A stretch of DNA of 64,000 bases from Emergomyces orientalis. Its lineage: Eukaryota > Ascomycota > Eurotiomycetes > Onygenales > Ajellomycetaceae. Made by a program: the position numbers and the translations under genes. This document shows positions 59,808 to 64,000 of the stretch, piece after piece. The notes under the pieces are model-generated. The model worked only from the letters and a program-made list of their open reading frames with translations. It was not told where the DNA came from and did not search any database. How positions within the stretch are numbered: position 1 is the first letter of the stretch; each line of letters starts with the position of its first letter. The stretch covers positions 62,001-126,000 of the forward strand of contig MOWL01000026.1 in assembly GCA_002110485.1 (NCBI GenBank), given 5' to 3'.

Positions 59808-62172
59808 ATGTCGGACAAGTTGACCAGGTGAGTATCTGACTGACCATGTGGCTGTTTAGGCAATTACTGACCGTTACTCCTCCAGAATCGCCATTGTCAA
59901 TTCGGACAAGGTGTGCAAATATACCCCACCATACCCCCTCAATTTTTGCCCTAGAAAGTTGACAGACCAAATATCACGACACGTTGCTAATTAATTTATT
60001 CTATAACCTATACAGTGCAAACCGAAGGTAAATCCATGCTCCCAATATTCGTCCATGCTTGCGTGTGCGTTCCCCGAATCGAAGGCACAAAATGCTAATA
60101 ACCTTCCAGAAATGCCGTCAGGAGTGCAAGAAGTCATGTCCCGTCGTGCGCTCCGGCAAACTTTGCATCGAAGTCACCCCTGAATCGAAGATTGCTTTCA
60201 TTTCGGAACGTCTCTGTATAGGATGTGGTATCTGTCCGAAAAAATGCCCCTTTGGTGCCATCCACATCATCAACCTGCCCACCAACCTCGAGACCCAGGT
60301 CACCCATCGATATTCGGCGAACAGCTTCAAACTGCACAGGCTGCCTATGCCCCGTCCAGGACAGGTTTTGGGCCTGGTTGGAACCAACGGTATTGGCAAG
60401 AGTACTGCTCTCAAAATCCTCAGTGGAAAATTGAAGCCAAATTTGGGCCGTTACGACAATCCGCCTGATTGGGAGGAGATATTGAAGTATTTCCGTGGCT
60501 CTGAGTTGCAAAGTGAGCCATCTGTCTAAGACACTCTTTCTGTCTTTCTTTCTATCTTTTAAGGTTCCAAACCAAATGCTAACAATCCTCCAGATTACTT
60601 CACAAAGGTGCTCGAAGATGATTTGAAGGCCGTTGTGAAGCCGCAGTACGTCGATCAGATCCCCAGGGCAGTCAAGGGTCCGATCAAGGAGGTGGAACAC
60701 CTTATCAAAGCACGCTCCCAAATGGACAATATGGAGCATATCATGAAAGAACTTGGTTTGTAATTCCTTTCTTCACGCCCCCTTGCCTCCATCATGGCCA
60801 CTAACAAGGCTATCCTTTAGAACTCAACCAAGTTAAGGATAGAGATATTGGGCTCCTCTCTGGAGGAGAACTTCAGCGCTTTGCCATTGCGCTTGTTTGC
60901 GTCCAGCAGGCTGATGTGTAAGACCCGTCTGCCTGCCTTTATTCATATATTTATAATTGGAAACTTACGTCATCCAGTTACATGTTCGACGAACCATCAT
61001 CCTACCTGGATGTCAAACAACGTCTCAGTGCGGCCCGTATTATCCGAGAGCTCCTCCGACCAGATGACTATGTCATTGTAGTTGAGCACGATTTGTCTGT
61101 GCTGGATTACCTGTCCGACTTCATTTGCGTACTCTACGGCCGCCCTGCTGTGTATGGTGTCGTCACTCTTCCTTCTTCGGTTCGTGAAGGTATCAACATT
61201 TTCTTGGATGGTCATATCCCTACAGAGAACTTGCGATTCCGTGAAGAATCTCTCACCTTCCGCATCGCGGAAGCTGGAGATGACTTCATGATCGACAGGG
61301 GAAGAGCATTCAGTTACCCAAAGATGGAAAAGACTTTGGGTGGTTTCCACCTCTCTGTCGAGCCCGGTAGATTCACCGATTCTGAAATCATTGTCATGAT
61401 GGGAGAGAACGGAACTGGAAAGACGACGTTCTGCAAAATGCTTGCTGGAGCGGAGAAGCCAGATGGCAGCACAACTATACCTCCAATGAACATTAGCATG
61501 AAGCCTCAGAAAATTACCCCCAAATTCCAGGGTACTGTTCGACAACTGTTCTTCAAGCGTATCAAGGCGGCTTTCTTGTCCCCTCAATTCCAGACTGATG
61601 TCTACAAGCCACTCAAGCTCGATGACTTCATCGATCAAGAAGTCCAGAACCTTTCCGGTGGTGAATTGCAACGTGTCGCTATTGTTCTCGCACTCGGTAT
61701 TCCTGCTGATATCTATCTAATCGACGAACCCAGCGCCTACTTAGACTCCGAACAGCGTATCGTAGCTGCGCGGGTCATCAAGCGTTTCATCATGCATACC
61801 AAGAAGACGGCTTTCATCGTCGAGCACGATTTCATCATGGCAACTTATCTTGCTGACCGTGTTATCGTCTTCGATGGTAAACCATCCGTGGATGCCAAAG
61901 CCAACACCCCAGAGTCCCTTTTAACTGGGTGCAACAAATTCTTGAAAAATCTGGACGTGACTTTCCGTCGTGATCCCAACAGCTACCGGCCACGAATTAA
62001 CAAGCACCAGAGCCAACTTGACCAGGAACAGAAATTGAACGGAAATTATGTAAGTTCTCTTTTTAGTTCTCTTTTTACGTTTTCTATTTCCGCAGTTCGC
62101 CTCTTTTTTTTTCTCTTCCTATTTTGCTAATTTAATCGCAAACAACAGTTCTTCCTGGAAGAAGAGAGTTGA
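59808..62172 (+). CDS. RLI1: ABCE1 / RLI1 ribosome-recycling ATPase
   Basis: Eight exons: 59808-59827, 59886-59910, 60016-60027 (12 nt), 60110-60512, 60594-60755, 60821-60917, 60978-62049 and 62149-62172; 1,815 nt, 604 residues, close to the yeast length. The N-terminal iron-sulfur domain has eight Cys ([15 protein letters not shown] and [15 protein letters not shown]). The first ATPase has GTNGIGKST and LLSGGELQR; the second has [17 protein letters not shown] and [12 protein letters not shown]. The protein splits terminated ribosomes into subunits and acts in initiation and ribosome export. Two very short exons precede the cluster. The start and most junctions are well supported by conserved residues. 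An alternative last acceptor is described in the findings. Confidence 0.97.
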
Positions 62173-63922
62173 AAAGGGCACTCCACGAGATCATGACCGT
62201 GACGGTCCTCACAGGCGGCGACGACGACATCGTAAACGGCATTTGGGTAAAAACGGCGTTGATGTGTTAGCATTTTCCGGCGTTGGCAAAGGCGCTGGTG
62301 GCCGAAAAGGGAGACGCGGCTCCGCGGGCCTTCCTGACGAGGAGTCATCGGCTGACGACGACGACGATGAAGACGACAATGGAATCTGCTGAGAACAGCA
62401 GTTTTTCGTTCCCCAGCCCGTTGTTCGGATCCTCGCTGAGTGATGTATTCTAGTCGACCTCCACCCTGTCGTTGAGCCCGCATTCGGAACACTACAGTGC
62501 CAAAGGCATTTTATTTGTTCCAATCTCCTTTGTCTCTATGAACTCCCGACCGCCCCCAACAAGTTGGTTGGCGAAATTTTTCGCTTAACATGCTACGGTA
62601 CAAAATATTGTGGACACTGGGGATACGCATTGATGCGTTTACGAATTATAAAAAAACGACTAAATCCGATCGGATGAAATTTTCTTCTTGTCGACCTAGA
62701 TTTGCTATATACCATACCAAGAGGAATAATCTAATGGACAACATAAAACAACGAAACGAAATTTGGCTGGCTAGCAAAACCGCTAGATATACCCACCCCT
62801 CATTTGTTTTCCCACATTTAAATAAGAGGGGGATCATATATATCGCAGTCTTTACTTTATATCCGCTGCACACATCAGCTTTTGTTGGACTCTTCTCCTT
62901 TTGTTTTTGTTTATTTGTTTTGTTTTGTTTCAAGCTGCTTGCCAAACCTCACTGTGGCTTGGTCTTACCATGCCCCCTTGCCCGCTCTCGTTTCAAAGGT
63001 GTTCTTTCTCTTCGCGTTTCTGATGCTCAAATATGAGGCGGCTCGTCTTCCAGCAAAGAAATCCAAAAAGACATTTGCGATGGCAGCTATATGAATTTTC
63101 ATCATACGTCGCCTTGCACCCTCCCTACTTGTGGACCCCCACCATTCATCGTCAATTCATAAAATGGGAATCTTCGTTGCAAAAGACGCAGAAGGAACGC
63201 AAGAATCGGCACGTTGGGGGGTGGGGACATTTGAGCAGATTTTGAACTAGTTATATATGTAAACAGCTTGTGTCCACTCGTTTTTATTGACCCGACTGAA
63301 GAAAGGTGGAGGAAGAGAAAAAGCGTTATCTCCGCTCGACCTTTTTATCATTCGTTATTATTATATTTGTTATACAGATCCATGAAAAATGAAAAATGAA
63401 AAAGCAGAGAATTTTCCGTTATAGGTTCCCCTTGGATTTTCATTTTTCGATTCTTCCGCTTGTTTGGAAATGTTTGGAAGGTACCTCACTATGCCAAAGA
63501 TTTCGTGTTATATTTTTTTGGGGGAAAGTGGACAACTGTGTATTCAACGCCCGATCGTAGGATACTGTCAGAGCATTTAGAGGTTGATGTGTGTTCAGCC
63601 TTTCCGCCAGAGTAGAATAAGAAGATAAAAGAAAACGGAGATCCCACAGAAATACTCCTCCAAACCTGCAAACTACATTGGCCAAATACTTACCCCCCTT
63701 GATTGCCCTCATTAAACTGCAGTGGGCATTTCAAATAACCACCCTCACCCTATCCATCTTCAACTCTCCCGCCCTATAAAAAAGTGAAAGCAATTAAGAT
63801 TAATAAATACATTTCCTATCCTATCTAACCTAAACTAAAAATCCCCCCTTCGCTTAACTTAGACCTTACAGCTCAACTACCCTCTCCTTTTCCATCCCGC
63901 CCAACATTATCATCATCACATA
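62173..63922. other. 3' flank of RLI1 and intergenic region
   Basis: The first 220 bp are GC-rich and open in one frame (see findings on the alternative acceptor). The remainder is AT-rich and has no supported gene. Confidence 0.5.
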
Positions 63923-64000
63923 TCACTCCTCCTCAATCTCCCCTTCCTCACTCCCTGAGTGCACTGCCTTCTCCTCCTTCAACACCTCCGCAACCTTCTC
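63923..64000 (-). CDS. C-terminal end of an unidentified protein (partial)
   Basis: On the minus strand 25 sense codons open to the window edge read as a Glu-rich tail (AEVLKEEKAVHSGSEEGEIE) ending in TGA at 63925-63923. The composition is that of an acidic C-terminus, but the segment is too short to be certain that it is coding. Confidence 0.35.
   Translation of the reverse strand, partial: EKVAEVLKEEKAVHSGSEEGEIEEE

Noticed and set aside
62127..62523. Minus-strand frames downstream of RLI1
   Set aside because: They are Arg-rich complements of the plus-strand open frame; the plus-strand reading has better context because a splice site joins it in phase.

Overview
The window reads as nuclear DNA of a filamentous ascomycete. 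Genes have short GT-AG introns (about 43-106 nt) with CTAAC-type branch sites, and the conserved genes (RLI1/ABCE1, CHD1, S-adenosylhomocysteine hydrolase, a GH3 beta-glucosidase relic) are fungal in layout. The gene set, plus AT-rich blocks of decayed retroelements beside GC-balanced gene blocks, would suit a Eurotiomycete, perhaps Onygenales. That placement is inference; no marker in the window fixes it.

Layout. From 1 to about 34 kb is a transposon compartment. In order it holds: a Tad-like LINE (LINE-A, 1-4929), a gypsy pol relic (4991-6820), a Ty3/gypsy chromovirus with LTRs (6822-12485), a tRNA-like SINE, a full-length LINE-B on the minus strand (13389-18613, perfect 17-bp target duplication), a second SINE, a lone HxxxD acyltransferase gene (19227-20858), two opposed solo LTRs (21912-23156), a 5'-truncated LINE-C (23543-25070, 15-bp duplication), an HNH-nuclease-like gene (25714-27059), LINE-D, a solo LTR, an MFS transporter (29591-31681, minus) and a 128-bp LINE-E (33360-33487, 13-bp duplication).

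From about 34 kb to the end is ordinary gene space: S-adenosylhomocysteine hydrolase (34444-36135, minus), a Fot1/pogo transposon (36482-38333) 347 bp upstream of it, a divergent pair encoding the two halves of a Tm-1-type protein (38612-39889 minus; 40598-41631 plus), a GNAT-like protein, a broken secreted GH3 beta-glucosidase (43474-45874, minus), an aldo/keto reductase of the pyridoxal-reductase type (48349-49442), a C2H2 zinc-finger protein (50221-51455), the CHD1 remodeller (53625-58359, minus), RLI1/ABCE1 (59808-62172) and the C-terminal edge of an unknown minus-strand gene.

Main observation. The better-preserved elements (LINE-A, LINE-B, gypsy-2, pogo) keep their reading frames from end to end without an indel that I could see. 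They are broken by roughly sixty in-frame stops, and apart from one ambiguous TAG at the gag/pol junction every one I read is TGA, lying where the families carry Trp (TGG) or Arg (CGA). Only the older gypsy-1 and LINE-C add TAA/TAG. This is not the signature of classical CpA-directed RIP. It suggests either C-to-T mutation at CpG and CpC, or tolerance of TGA.

Other points are a 30-bp-period palindromic repeat present in both the endonuclease region and the 3' end of LINE-B, a covarying hairpin beside the LINE 3' tail, a SINE that appears to share its 3' tail with LINE-A, and an alternative splice acceptor that would give RLI1 a charged C-terminal tail. Exon models were tested by phase and total length by hand; all homology statements rest on recognised motifs, not searches.
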